A stretch of DNA of 64,000 nucleotides from Lutraria lutraria (lineage: Eukaryota > Mollusca > Bivalvia > Venerida > Mactridae). Under the pieces are notes generated by a model that was given only the letters and a program-made list of their open reading frames with translations, ran no database searches and was not told where the DNA came from. The stretch is taken from the NCBI GenBank assembly GCA_964023205.1, contig OZ026835.1, forward strand, positions 39,095,083 through 39,159,082, in the 5' to 3' direction. Numbering within the stretch: position 1 is the stretch's first letter; every line of letters begins with the position of its first letter. The position numbers and the translations under genes are program-made. Below, piece by piece: positions 13,240-24,440 of the stretch.

Positions 13240-13984
13240 TTAAATAATCTTACTTTGATAGTTAATGATCAAATATGTTAGACACGACGTTGGACCACAT
13301 ATACCTTTTTATATATAATCTACAAAAGGCGATCTAACTTCCAGGAAAAGTTCACCACTTAACCTCTCCAATATTCATTTTGTCATTAAATCCCAGAAGT
13401 TCATGACCTCAAAGTAATTACATATTTTTTTATCTATTTCTGAAGCGTTTATTTGTTTGATAACCATCTTAGATAAATTTGACGAGAAGCACAAAAATAC
13501 ACTTATGATGATGTTGCATTTTATACCTGTAAAGTTAAGTAGTTGATGTTTCACCGAAGAAATAAAATCCAAAACACGATACAAAATTGCATCACTTGAG
13601 ATTTTGAGTTATTTCGACTGACAAAATTCTAACAAATTCTACTTGTTCGTTCAAACTTCAAAGTGGGGCTTTTTTGTACAAAGCATACTAAAAAGTACAA
13701 ACACATTTCTAGGGAACATCGAATGCAATGAATGCGATCTGTCTATGCAAACATCACATCAATTACATGCAGTAATAAAGCTGCACAAAAACACAAAAGC
13801 ACCGCATTGTACGGTCAATTGTGATATTAAACTTTCTTTGTGATAAGAGGATGAACAAGTTCTAAGAACATGTCAAATATTTTAACTCTTTTCCCGAATA
13901 TTTCCACAATAACAGAAGCAAACATGGCGACTTCTTAACATAAATCAACTACAACACATTTAGTCACTTCACCAATAATCAGGA

Positions 13985-14045
13985 ATGGTCGCTGGTCTAG
14001 TGGTAACGTGCAGGACTACTTGGGTTCTAATCCCGACTTCGTCTT
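13985..14045 (+). repeat. tRNA-like SINE head
   Basis: Box A TGGTCTAGTGG (13993-14003) and box B GGGTTCTAATCCC (14022-14034) are present, but the span between them is too short for a full tRNA. Followed by CGACTTCGTC. The ORF starting at 13985 is chance. Confidence 0.6.
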
Positions 14046-14615
14046 TCGTTATTTCAGGGACGCTTTACAGTGCCCCTATCATAACTACAGAGCCAAATAT
14101 AATGTTAAGTAAATCACAGGAAAACGCGGACGTAATGTATTGGAACTTGATACCGGGCACGATAAAGAAACAAGAAAACTATTCGAAAAAGAGTAGAGTA
14201 TTAATGCCCGGATCGCCTGTGATATGATCGTAACTGACTAACTGCCGAATAGACCGTTAAACAACAAATAGATGAATAAACACCAATGAGCATTAGAAAC
14301 ATATAAACAAATGGTTTATTAGGGTCAATCATTAGTCTACATCAGAAACGTCTATTTAAAGGTTACAAACGACAATAAATCTATACATTCATTATGCACG
14401 CTTCTAACTTGTATGAATGTACTCACTTAAGCTTAACCAAAAAAAGAGCGGATTAACAAGACTTTTACAAAATAGATAAAACTGTAAATCTTCGCCAATA
14501 ATTGTTCTTTAGCCGTTGTATAAATACTAGTGTTCAAGAATTCAACGCTAAACGTGTGACCCAGCATAAATTATAAAACATTAGATCGGTCTCCGAGCTC
14601 ACAACTTGTTGTCTT

Positions 14616-14900
14616 AAAGGGGCATGCCCAGGAACTGCTGTGTCTTGGGTTTCATACACCAAAAATGCGTGTATCACGTGTAAAACCAATTATTACCGAA
14701 AAGTCAAAGAAGAATGGGCGTTCCAAAATGACTTTATATAATGCGCACGTCGGTATTTGAATGTCGATTTAAATAAAAGTCTGTAAGCCTTTTATTGACG
14801 ACAACGACATTTCCGATTCGTCTGAGAATTACTGAGCCTGCGCGCTGTCTTTCAAAGCTGCAAAAACAAGGATATTTACCTATAATTGATCGACAGATAA
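14616..14900 (+). other. Possible start of another TTAA-target element
   Basis: CTTAAAGGGGCATGCCC at 14616 resembles the ends of TTAA-inserting elements common in molluscs. No matching second end was found, and the following bases carry only a chance minus-strand ORF (14734-14934). Weak. Confidence 0.2.
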
Positions 14901-15875
14901 ACTTTATGTCACATAAATGACGTAGCATGTGCAATACTTACCATTTTACAGTTTGCTGACGTTTTTTTCACGATGTTTTCGGTTTTGACAGATCCCGAAA
15001 GGGTCGAGTTGTGAAAATGACGAATCTTTTGAATAGAATGTGCACAATATAGATACGCACATATAAAAAACAGTGTCAAATTTCTAGGGTATTCTTTCTT
15101 AGAGTCATAGCTCGGTCAGAATATTTTGCTAATTTTATAATTTTGATTTTATTTTTTGAAGACATTAATGTGAAAAAAAACTATGACAGCAAAATTGTCC
15201 TAAAATCTTTTCTGATATTGAATAATAATAAAAACAAGTGATATTCTGATTCAACAACATTCTGAAGGCATAATCTACATGCTCTATTTTCCCAATTGTA
15301 TCCAAACCATTGCCCAGATTCAATTTCTAATTAGCGGGAATCAGTATAAAAGAACTAATGATAATACATTTATAAATATCAATACCTATCTACCATAGTT
15401 TTAATGATCATGTTAACAGAAATAAACCATTTTTACGCCCTATCAATGAAAACGCTATGAAAAAAAAACAACATTTTGCTAACGTTATTAAAGAGTAACT
15501 TTTTTCAGGATTGTATCCATACTGTACACAATAAGGTAAAGCATATTATATAGTTTATTTATTATATTGACAGGCATAATTAAGAAATATACAACGTTAC
15601 ATAATACATGAATATTTTGCAAAAACTCAGCCTAATAAGGCTTATCAGTCACTTATTATAATTATACATTTTATACGAAAAACATATAGTATATAAACAC
15701 AGAATTAAAAGGAAAATAAAAACATTAATAAGTTACATAGACACAGTTTGTGATTATATCAAAATATGTTATGAATGTAGGTACAATAGAACGGTATAAT
15801 ATTAAACAATGAAAAATATATGATGTAGGAGGAAATTCAAAGAAGAAACGTTAATAATAATTAGATTCGACATTT

Positions 15876-16180
15876 TAAGGCTTCATTGATGAAAATACTT
15901 AAGGCTTTAATAGCTTCTGGAATACAAAATGTTTCTTAAGAGTGTCATAGAACTCATTGTTATTGATAATATTTAGGGGCGAAATTTTTAAGTAAAGTTT
16001 ATCTCTTAAGATCGCGAATTTTTTACCTAAGATGAAGATAAAATGAATCTCAGTTTCAACTAATCCAGTGTTACATTGCTTGCATATCCTAGATTCTCTT
16101 GGAATACTTAGAAAACGCCCTGTTTGAATATTTAAAGGTAATGTGCAAGATCGGGAACGTGGATCATATTAATTTTATAT
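15876..16180 (-). pseudogene. LINE (non-LTR retrotransposon) ORF C-terminus, fragment
   Basis: On the minus strand, the frame from about 16175 down reads SRSCTLPLNIQTGRFLSIP, then RESRICKQC, then VETEIHFIF, then a helical stretch ending with stops near 15890. The order (T)GR-x3-IPRExRICxxC followed by VExExHFxF is the zinc-binding tail seen at the end of many animal non-LTR reverse transcriptases. The last Cys (normally after HFLF-x) is replaced. No reverse transcriptase core is visible upstream, so this is a 5'-truncated copy, as expected for LINEs. Confidence 0.7.
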
Positions 16181-16953
16181 ATTGTGATTGCATTCTTGTC
16201 CCTGAACAGATATTTAAGAGAAACCATGAAAACAATTTTGCCTTGTAGAGTGCAGGAAAGTAATGTCAACTTTATCTCAAACTATATCCTTGAGCACTTT
16301 GTCTTTGTGAATGCATTTCTTTCAATTAATTCTGCCTTGTTAATGATCATTACATTGAATTAATTTCCCCACTGTCCTAATTAAATGTACATCGGAGAAC
16401 GACAAATCTTCGATTTAACATAATGGTGTTAAATATTTGATGTTACTCTAAACTTCATAGAAATAAATTTGATAGTTTTTGCTTTCTGTACAACTTTCGA
16501 TTGGTCTAAAGAGCGTCGTTGTGCCGAATAACGTTACATAATAATCACTATCATTGCACAGCGCCGAATAGCGCTTACGGTAAACTCTATTGCAGACTTA
16601 AACTTGAAACTTAAAAGTTTCTACAATTCAATGAAGGAAGTTTCACAATATTTTGAATTTTACTTTTAATTCAAATGAACGAATGAGATATAAATTCTGA
16701 TGTAAATTTATATAATGTAATGTGGAAAAGACCATGTTTCTGTATTAGTTCTAATAACACATGTTCTATTTTCCGAGAATAAATGGTGGCATACCACCAT
16801 ATAACAAGACTTACGAAACAAAACAGCTCGCATTATTTACGATGTAATCCCAATTTACTGAATATTGAACTAGTCTCAAAGTAAACCTTTCTATTTACAA
16901 CTCAGTGATTCACTTATGTATAATTATCATGTATTTATCAAACTATGTGTATA

Positions 16954-17022
16954 CTGTGGAACATCTCCAAAGCAACACCCTTTGTAGCTTATTTGAGGTG
17001 GCCACTAACAAAATGTTGACTG
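16954..17022. mobile_element. Hybrid MITE: family A left end, family B right end
   Basis: This is a 69-base element flanked by TA on both sides. The left 30 bases (CTGTGGAACATCTCCAAAGC, then AACACCC) are the family A end. The right 31 bases (GAGGTGGCCACTAACA to GTTGACTG) are the family B end (compare 21481-21512 and 21841-21871). See the findings. Confidence 0.7.
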
Positions 17023-17086
17023 TATGTCATAAGAAGAATATTTTCCTAGATGAACCCAACAAATGATTACTGCATGTGAAGAGAAA

Positions 17087-17263
17087 TAGTGCAACGTCTC
17101 CAGAGCAATACCCTTTTGGAAGAACCAAAATAATGTTGTTGTTGAGAGGTTGTTGCTCTAGAGAGGTTAAATTAATATTTAAATCGTGCATTGGGAAACA
17201 ATCATGCTGTTGTTGAAAGGTGGTTGTTGTTGAAGAGAGGGCCGTTCTGGAAAGATTGCGCTG
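17087..17263 (+). mobile_element. MITE family A, 177 bp copy
   Basis: The left end is TAGTGCAACGTCTCCAGAGC (first base changed from C) and the right end, reversed, is CAGCGCAATCTTTCCAGA, followed by TA. The body has TTGTTGTTGAGAGGTTGTTG in the middle, as in the 17471 copy. It lies 65 bases after the hybrid element. Confidence 0.8.
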
Positions 17264-17470
17264 TACATATTTTTCTAAAAACAAAATTGATAAAAAATAG
17301 TAATTGTACGGTTTGGTATAATGATTACTGTCTACATGATATACTGTACTTATTTACAGCAGTATAATCTTGTTGAGATCTAAACTACTTTTACGTATCA
17401 GCAGAAACATAAAAACGATAAAAACCCATCAAATTAAAGGCTAACATCATCGTAGATATATACATTTGTA

Positions 17471-17644
17471 CAAAACAACCTATCCAGAGCATCCCTCTGT
17501 TGAGCAACTATCTCTCTTCAACAACAATATGATTTTCCCATTGTACGATTTACCTATTGATTAAACCTCTCTAAAGCAACAACCACTCAACAACAACATA
17601 ATTTTGCTACTCCCAATGGGTGTTGCTTTGGAGAGGTTTCACTG
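17471..17644 (-). mobile_element. MITE family A, 174 bp copy, inverted
   Basis: This is the best-preserved family A end: reversed it starts CAGTGAAACCTCTCCAAAGC, then AACACCC; the other end is CAAAACAACCTATCCAGAGC preceded by TA. It runs opposite to the 17087 copy about 200 bases away, so single-stranded DNA or RNA across both could pair. Confidence 0.8.
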
Positions 17645-18239
17645 TTCTTTACTATTTGACATGTATAAAACAAAACTACTGCTTGAATCAATACAACTGA
17701 AACATTTTTATTGACCAGAGGTGGCCGGTCTAACGCACTTCAGAGACGCCATTTTTGACAGAAAGGTTTTAATGGCACTTGTCTCTAAAAGCAAGGACGA
17801 TTTTTTACGAGATAAAATAGGAGAAATAATTACCTCCTTGTTTGATATGACCAGCTTACGTAGATATATGTTGAACATGGCACTTTCTTTGTAATGCTAA
17901 CTGTGTTTCACGGGTTATGATTAATAAATGTACCAATAACATACATTTTGTATTATGTTATTTATATAAATGTTACATCTCCAATGAGTAAACTACGTGC
18001 CTTGATACTTATGCATAAAACGTTTTTATTTGTTTCTGATAAATAGTGTAGGTAGGTATGGCTTTTTTATAGAAGTATAAACTTTAGTTATTTTAGACTG
18101 AGTTCTCAACAGTAAGAAATTGAATCTAGGTGATGGTATGGAATCAATCGGGAAATATAACATGTAGATTATGCTTTCAATATGTTGTTGAATCGGAATA
18201 CCACTTTTATATTGTTGTCCACTGCATAGCTATTCAAAG

Positions 18240-18560
18240 CGTGTGGAAAGGCAAACAAGAGTGCCAGGTCACAAAATACGCCCGTCAAGGGGAATGACGA
18301 AGAAGTACCTGGGACGATGGGGTTGGTTGTCGAACTTGAACGAGATCTCATGGCCATACACATATCCATTAAGTTTGGTGAGGATCCGAATAAAGCAATA
18401 CTTGAATTGGAGAGCGGACACCGTTGTTGAGGCCGCCCGAATCCCGCCCGCCAACCCGTCCGTCCGCCGTGGGTGTTCCCATAATACCACCTGTTTTTCA
18501 ATCGGGTGTATTAAAATGGTTAGTGGATAATCCGTTCCTCTGGGTAATGTAAAGTCTAAG
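18240..18560 (+). repeat. GC-rich dispersed mollusc-type repeat
   Basis: GC content is well above the surroundings. Landmarks are AGTGCCAGGTCACAAAATAC, AAGTTTGGTGAGGATCC, a C/G-rich CCCGCCCGCCAACCC then GTCCGTCCGCC run and CCTGTTTTTCAATCGGGTG. I have seen sequences of this kind described as abundant repeats in bivalve genomes; that is memory and not a search. The ORFs of 95-110 codons on both strands here come from the repeat. Helitron-like origin is possible but unproven. Confidence 0.55.
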
Positions 18561-18902
18561 GTAGGTCGGATAACCGGAAACAAATACATTTTACGCCTTA
18601 TGGGAAAATGTCATATGCTGTTTTTTTTGTTGAACATGTTGTAAATTGATAGGAACTTCTCCTACAGAAATAGAGATAACTGGGACCTGAATAAACCAAT
18701 GAATTTGTTGTAAAACTGTAGAAAGCTGTGTTATGTATCATCATTATATCGATAAAATAGAAATAAGCCTGCACGTAGTCAGACATATTAGCATTCTCAC
18801 GGGAGTACCTCAATTTCACAACAGAAGAAGAAAAACACCAGGAAATGATGTTAAACTTAAAGCATAACGGGGTACAGTTATTTTATAATTGTTATCAAGA
18901 AA

Positions 18903-19074
18903 CAGTCCAACCTGTGAAAAAGGCCAGTCATGGGAAAGACAAAAACTGACTTTCCATTGACAGGCGACCTTTATTCGGAGGTCATTTTTTCTATATACTC
19001 GATGATTGTCGTTAAAAGAATGGCATATATTCACATTGTGGCCATTCTTCAGAGGTGTTCGTTAAGTTTGACTG
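18903..19074 (+). mobile_element. MITE family B, 172 bp copy
   Basis: It starts CAGTCCAACCTGTGAAAAAG, has GGGAAAGACAAAAACTGAC, CTTTATTCGGAGGTCATTTT and ends GTTAAGTTTGACTG. The overlapping ORFs on both strands are repeat sequence. Confidence 0.75.
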
Positions 19075-19607
19075 TCGTCAGAAAAAATAAAGTATTTAAA
19101 GTACTTTACCCAAAAGGTCATGTTTGAAATGTATTATGTTTTGGCATTCAATTTGACTTCAGTAGTATCAATCAATTGTTATAATAACATTAACATGTGG
19201 GAGTATGTTGAGATTTGGGCCTAGCTACACCCCGGAATTTAATAGGATATTTAATAGGAAATAACACTTCAAAGTTACTGGATAGCTTCTTATCAACTAA
19301 TGGTATAGATATGTTATAGAGTTTAATATAATCTCAATGAGATATTAAACAAAGCTACCAGACTCCTTACTTATTTTTCAAAATCAGCAAATACGTTTTA
19401 TTTGATAAATTATAAAACAGATCAAGTTGGATCGGTTATATCATTATTGTTACTATTTATTACAACATATGCCTTTAGAAGTCACCTTGATAAACATGGG
19501 TCACATTCCAACTTAAACAGTGTAGGAAGATCTTGGATTACACCTGGCTACTGAAAATCACCGATCTTCCTTATGCTTGCTGGACAGTTACCTTAACATG
19601 TGAATTT

Positions 19608-19702
19608 GGCTGGTTCCGGAAGGTATTCGAACTCACAGCGACGAGGACTTAGTCATTACTAGTCAGACACCATAAACTGTGACTTAACCACGAGGTACCC
19701 CT
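19608..19702 (-). repeat. tRNA-like SINE head, inverted
   Basis: Reversed it carries a box A (CTCGTGGTTAAGTC, from 19695 down) and box B (TGAGTTCGAATACC, from 19635 down). Spacing is slightly long and stems are poor, so it is a SINE remnant and not a tRNA gene. Confidence 0.6.
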
Positions 19703-20142
19703 ATACAAAACGTGTCTAACCTCTGAAACACGTGTTCGTGCCAACCAATCCAACTTGGTGCAATGATAGATGACTTCTTACATACAACTTGGCGAACATT
19801 ATAACATGTAAAACAATCACGTGTATCATTGTGCTATGTTGGTATACTGACTGGTGAATGCATGCATGTTTGATGTCTATTATAAAAACAATGGAACTGT
19901 ATTCTATTTCCCACGAACGTTCTTAGCACGTTAGTGATTTATTTTCAGCGTAAAATAACGCGAGGAAGTAAATGCATACATTCGTAACAATGCTCTGTTA
20001 CATTCCGAAATACCAGGAACATAGGAGTTTTTTATATTGATAGTAAATGACTGTAAAAACTGCACAAAAATATAAGCTACAGATCCAATACTTACACCTG
20101 GGTAGCACCACCGCCCTTCTGTAAGCTGATTAACTTCATAAC

Positions 20143-20236
20143 CTGTGAAACGTGGTCCCGAGTGGGGCTCGATCCCACAGCAGTGAGAGTCTAGTGATTT
20201 CAAGTCAGAGACCAATTTCACTCGACCACGGTAAAC
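20143..20236 (-). repeat. tRNA-like SINE head, inverted
   Basis: Reversed it shows ACCGTGGTCGAGTGAAATTG as box A region and GTGGGATCGAGCCCCAC as box B region, with a long, unrelated middle. The 19931-20221 ORF covers it and is not a gene. Confidence 0.6.
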
Positions 20237-20996
20237 TTATATAAATAGTTAGGGGCGACTTATATCAACATTGTCATCAATTACTTACTGCACGTCAGCA
20301 AGTGGATATCGATACTATTGTATAAATATGATAAAATGCACGATATATTATGCATATTCATATTATGTTACCCGGGTACGAAACCAATCAACAGTTTCAA
20401 TGTCTACGGAAATGGATTTAAGTTGCGTTGGAAAAAACTTAACAAATAAATATCAGTATTTGTCAATATGACTCCGCTTCACACTGATCAAATCGGCAGA
20501 AAGTCATTCTGAGTGATTTTGCCAGGAAATTAAGAAAAAATGATACACGCACTGTATAGCGTACAGGAAACACGCTTGGTGGGTGATCAGAAAACGTATT
20601 AATTTTGTGTTCAACGTGTCCAGACTCAGAACATGAGATCGGACTCTGAGCTCAAATCTCATATCCAATATTTTATTGTTTCTGAGTTAATTGTGATCAG
20701 ACAATAATGATATCATTGATACATTAGCATGACTGTATAATTGACCTGAACATGTATTTAAACAATAATCTGCTCTTATTTTTCAACCATAATACTTTGG
20801 GAATTTAAGTGAGATTTGAGCTCGATGATGGTTCTCAAGTTTTATAAACTCGGGACCAGTTCATATTTTAGGGTTGTTGCTATTTTCATGACTAAAACAG
20901 GAAGATATGAACCAATTTCACAAGATTTTCTGTTCCAGCGACTGTGCCAAGTTGGAAACACAGCACTGATCTTTAAATACAGGTAGGGAAACGTTG

Positions 20997-21062
20997 TCAC
21001 CTGTCAATAAAGGTCAACTTTTTATCTTTCCCAAGGATGACCTTTATTCACTGGTTTTACTG
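20997..21062 (-). mobile_element. MITE family B, truncated copy
   Basis: Only the terminal 66 bases of the left half are present, reversed: CAGTAAAACCAGTGAATAAA, GGTCATCCTTGGGAAAG, GACCTTTATTGACAGGTG. TA follows on the right. Confidence 0.65.
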
Positions 21063-21334
21063 TATTTCAGACATAGTCAATGCCAACCAGTAACTATCAA
21101 TTATAAAGAAATACGTTCGGCTTCTTAAAATTGTCAGCATACAAAAATAAAGATATCTTGAAATTCGGTTATCATTTACTCAAAGCAACTGATAAACTAG
21201 TACTTGTAGAAAACGTATTACAAAAATAGAAACTGCAAAAACTACAGTTGATTTCTCTCCGTTTTAAGCAACAGATTGTGTTTAGAAAGTGTAGGTATCC
21301 AGATATCGAGATAGTGTCTTGAAGTATGAATATA

Positions 21335-21512
21335 CACCCAAACCTGTGAACAAAGGCCACCCTTGGGAAAGACAAATTATGACCTTTATTGACAGGTGGC
21401 TTTCATTCAGATGTCAATTTGTTCTAAATAATCAATGATAGTTTTTAAAAGAATGACCTTTATTTACAAGGTGTCCTTTATTCGGAGGTGGCTGTTAACA
21501 CATGTTTGACTG
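21335..21512 (+). mobile_element. MITE family B, 178 bp copy with TA flanks
   Basis: This is close to the family consensus: CACCCAAACCTGTGAACAAA, GGCCACCCTTGGGAAAGACA, TGACCTTTATTGACAGGTGG, CTAAATAATCAATGATAG, CCTTTATTCGGAGGTGGC and the end GTTTGACTG. TA duplications are at 21333-21334 and 21513-21514. Repeated GACCTTTATT/AATAAAGGTC blocks make it highly self-complementary. Confidence 0.85.
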
Positions 21513-21677
21513 TAATCTGGGTATATTTAGTTCATCGTGCTTTATTTACTGGAATATAAAGTCAGTCACAAAATTAATAGACGTAAATCACAATCTCTCT
21601 GTGAGTCAGATAAAACACACTAGGGTGTGAATTCGAAGTAATGTACGCATTATCCTGAACATAGAAACTTTTTCGTA

Positions 21678-21871
21678 CAGTGAAACCTGTGAACAAAGAC
21701 CACCTTTGAAAAGACAAAATGTGACCTTAATTGACAAGTGACCGTTATTCTGAGGTCATCTTTTCTGAATAACCAATAATTGTTTTAAAATGAATGGCCT
21801 TTATTAACAGGAAGGCCTTTTTTCACAGGAAGGCCTTTATTCGGAGGTGGTCGCTAACACAGATTTTACTG
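21678..21871 (+). mobile_element. MITE family B, 194 bp copy with internal duplication
   Basis: It starts CAGTGAAACCTGTGAACAAA and ends CGCTAACACAGATTTTACTG, with TA on both sides. Near the right end a block of about 20 bases (ACAGGAAGGCCTTTTTTC then ACAGGAAGGCCTTTATTC) is doubled, which explains the extra length compared with 21335-21512. Confidence 0.8.
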
Positions 21872-22204
21872 TATTTCAGTTGATTATTTTTTACACCATT
21901 TATGACAGATATGTTTGATAATCATTGTTCCTGGTTCCGTGCCACAGTTAGAACGTGTTCTTTGAGTGATGTTGTTAATAAATATAAAATATTTTCTCCT
22001 CACAAACAGGAAATTACTCTCCATGATGTGGGGTTTTCTATTTAATTCAATCAGTGGACAGCGCAGCACGTCAAGGTCATTAACTTACATTAAGATATTA
22101 AATTGTATAAAACAAAAGTGTTATTATTACTGCTAGTGACAGGTAATAACAGTAGACGAGTATTACTGTATATTTACGATAACTTGTTTTTAGAGCTCAA
22201 TTAA

Positions 22205-22246
22205 CTGACAGACAGACGAACGACTGGACGGACGAACAGACGTACG
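22205..22246. repeat. GACA/GACG-type microsatellite
   Basis: An imperfect run of GACAGACA, GACGAACG and GACGGACG units. Confidence 0.7.
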
Positions 22247-22689
22247 TATCAAATAACAGTTATAATTAAATATCAATAAAAATGCTTTTGATTATTTGTT
22301 TAAACAACATAATACACTAACATAATTATCAAGCTAGATAATTATATAGTCAAACTATATAAAACGGCCAAAGCCGTATAAATGTCATCTTGTGATATAA
22401 TACGGCTGGAAAGTTACATTAAGTGTAAAATATATGCATCGTACTTTTATCTTCACATCCAAGCAACATACAGCTTCCATTTAGTATCAAAGAGTACATT
22501 TTGTATCCCATCACTTATACAGTATAATTATTCAGTTTTTGCTGAATTTTAAAGCATTTAAAGGATTATATTACACAATAATAAGTATAAATCAGTCTCA
22601 TTATCAATATAACAGTCATAATTTCTGTCAGTAACTTGTGATTTTAGTGAAAAAATGGCTTATGATTTTATTGTAGCTACTGTATATTT

Positions 22690-22975
22690 TATTGCATCCA
22701 CATTTTAGAAATGGATTATGATTTTATTGTATCCACATTTTAGAAATGAATTATGATTTTATTGTATCCACATTTTAGAAATGGATTATGATTTTATTGT
22801 ATCCACATTTTAGAAATGACATAATTATTATGTTATTGTATCCAGATTTTAGAAATTGATAAAATAAATACTTTTATTGTATCTACATTGAAGAAATGGT
22901 TTATGATTTTATTATACAAAGGACTTATGATTTTATTGTAACCGCATTGTAAAAATGGCTTATGATTTCATGCAG
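22690..22975. repeat. 35-bp minisatellite
   Basis: Units start at 22711, 22746, 22781 and 22816, exactly 35 bases apart, each with ATGRATTATGATTTTATTGT then ATCCACATTTTAGAA. The central three are nearly identical. Decayed units extend to about 22975 on the right and 22660 on the left, so a short array was amplified inside an older one. There are no spacers, so it is not a CRISPR array. Confidence 0.9.
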
Positions 22976-23378
22976 CCTCTCTGCAGAAACGCCGTTACGT
23001 CTTGTGATTTTATTCCACTTCGCCCATGATTCAATGTGTTTGTATTTCTCATCTCAAACGTCCTTCCTTATTAGAGAACAATATCATTAGATGTCAGTTC
23101 AAAAACAAATAAATAACAGTAAACGTTTGAATTTAGACAGGCAAAATTATTGACAAGGAACATTGCCTCTGTATGCGAGAGGAAGCATAAACTAAAGCTT
23201 CATTCTAAATAAACTTTCCCACACACGGGACGCATTCATAAATAAACAATGAACTGCTTCCAGTTTGTACAACCTCTGGGTATTACAAACTAGACTGCCA
23301 CAAATCGATTTGACACTGACTTAAACATTCCTAAAATAGATGAAGAATTGAAGATGTATATATCGAAATAAGTCTTAA

Positions 23379-23743
23379 AGTCCCATAATCATATAAATTT
23401 ATTGGTCGTAATAGATTCTGTTTCATCTAAAACAGAGGAATCCGGTGTGTTTTCCTCCCGTGCATACTATATATCAAGAAAAAATGTTTCCAAAACCACT
23501 ATCGTATTTGTTTCAATATCATTGAAAAAAATACTATTTATAGAACAGCTGTGTTTTCCCGCAGTCATATCATGCAAGTGACGTCAAGCGCTCTATATAT
23601 TTCAAGTTTACAAAAGCAAAATTCACAGCTAAATGCATGTTTTTAGAAGAAAAATGGCTTGTTTCGTTGTTAATTATTATCTTGGGATAATATCAGCAAT
23701 TATTTTTTTGCATATATTTTTATAGCAAAAAGCTAATGGGACT
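23379..23743 (-). mobile_element. TTAA-flanked non-autonomous element, copy 2 (365 bp)
   Basis: This is the reverse complement of 12908-13239 in order along nearly the whole length, with TTAA at 23375-23378 and 23744-23747. Shared blocks include ACAGCTGTGTTTTCCCGCAG, AAGTGACGTCA, AAGAAAAATGGCTTGTTTCG and AAAAAGCTAATGGGACTTTA. It is 33 bases longer, partly through an AT-rich stretch near 23500-23540. Confidence 0.75.
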
Positions 23744-23757
23744 TTAAGAGTTCTACA

Positions 23758-24165
23758 CATTGTTTCAACTTGGATCATGATAAATGGTCGTAAACGGATA
23801 CCCAGAACATAGTAGCATGACGTCATATTGCCTACATGTATCTTTTATCGCTGGCCAGAAAAGGCTGATCATGTTTCCGGTTACCTCACCGCATCTATGT
23901 TTGGCGCCGAGCCTAAAGTTTCTAACAGCAAAGTCCAAAGTACGAACATATGTGTGAAGGAATAATACCTCCAAAGTACAAAAGGTATCTTAAGAAAACC
24001 AAAGTACTCAAAGTACTCATGAAAAATGAACTTACATAGAACTTGTGTAACAATTGCATGACGGATGCAGGAAAACGTAGTACTTTGGTCAGCATCAAAA
24101 TTTAAGCCCGCCGAGCGAGTGACGCCTTTGAAAGCTGAACTATCGTTAGTTTCTAAAAATTGAAA
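23758..24165 (+). repeat. Dispersed repeat E, longest copy
   Basis: This is the fullest copy at about 400 bases: ATTGTTTCAACTTGGATCAT, CCGGTTACCTCACCGCATC, GGCGCCGAGCCTAAAG, GTACTCAAAGTACTCATG, GATGCAGGAAAACGTAGTAC, AGCATCAAAATTTAAGCCC. It starts 11 bases after the TTAA of the neighbouring element. Short ORFs on the minus strand here have no support. Confidence 0.65.
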
Positions 24166-24281
24166 AGTTGAAGGATCAACCTATTCCGTTACCATATTAC
24201 CGTTACATGTTACCGTAAACATGACTAGTTTCCTAGCGTTATATTGCCATCGATGTAAACATTCTATATAGTGAAAAAGTA

Positions 24282-24440
24282 GCAGCCGTGGTCGTGGTCC
24301 TGTGGTTAATGCGCTGCGCTTATTCAGGCTCGGTTCCCGACCGCGGCCGCGTTGAAGAAATTTTGACAATTAATAAATGACGATTTTCCTCCTTATGTGT
24401 AGAAGTTGCCGGTTCTTTGTGAAAGGGTAAGTTAGTAGTT
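24282..24440 (+). repeat. tRNA-headed SINE with body
   Basis: The head is CCGTGGTCGTGGTCCTGTGG with a box A-like start, and a box B-like GGCTCGGTTCCCGACC (24327-24342). The body after it has GAAATTTTGACAA and GATTTTCCTCC, which resembles the body of the inverted SINE at 62625-62708 (reversed: ATTCTTGAAAATGTTGATTT then CCTCC). Confidence 0.65.

Noticed and set aside
18169..18589. Overlapping ORFs of 95-110 codons on both strands
   Set aside because: They lie within a GC-rich dispersed repeat; long frames on both strands are expected from its composition.
22690..22975. CRISPR array
   Set aside because: Units are directly adjacent at 35-bp spacing with no spacers, and the context is eukaryotic.
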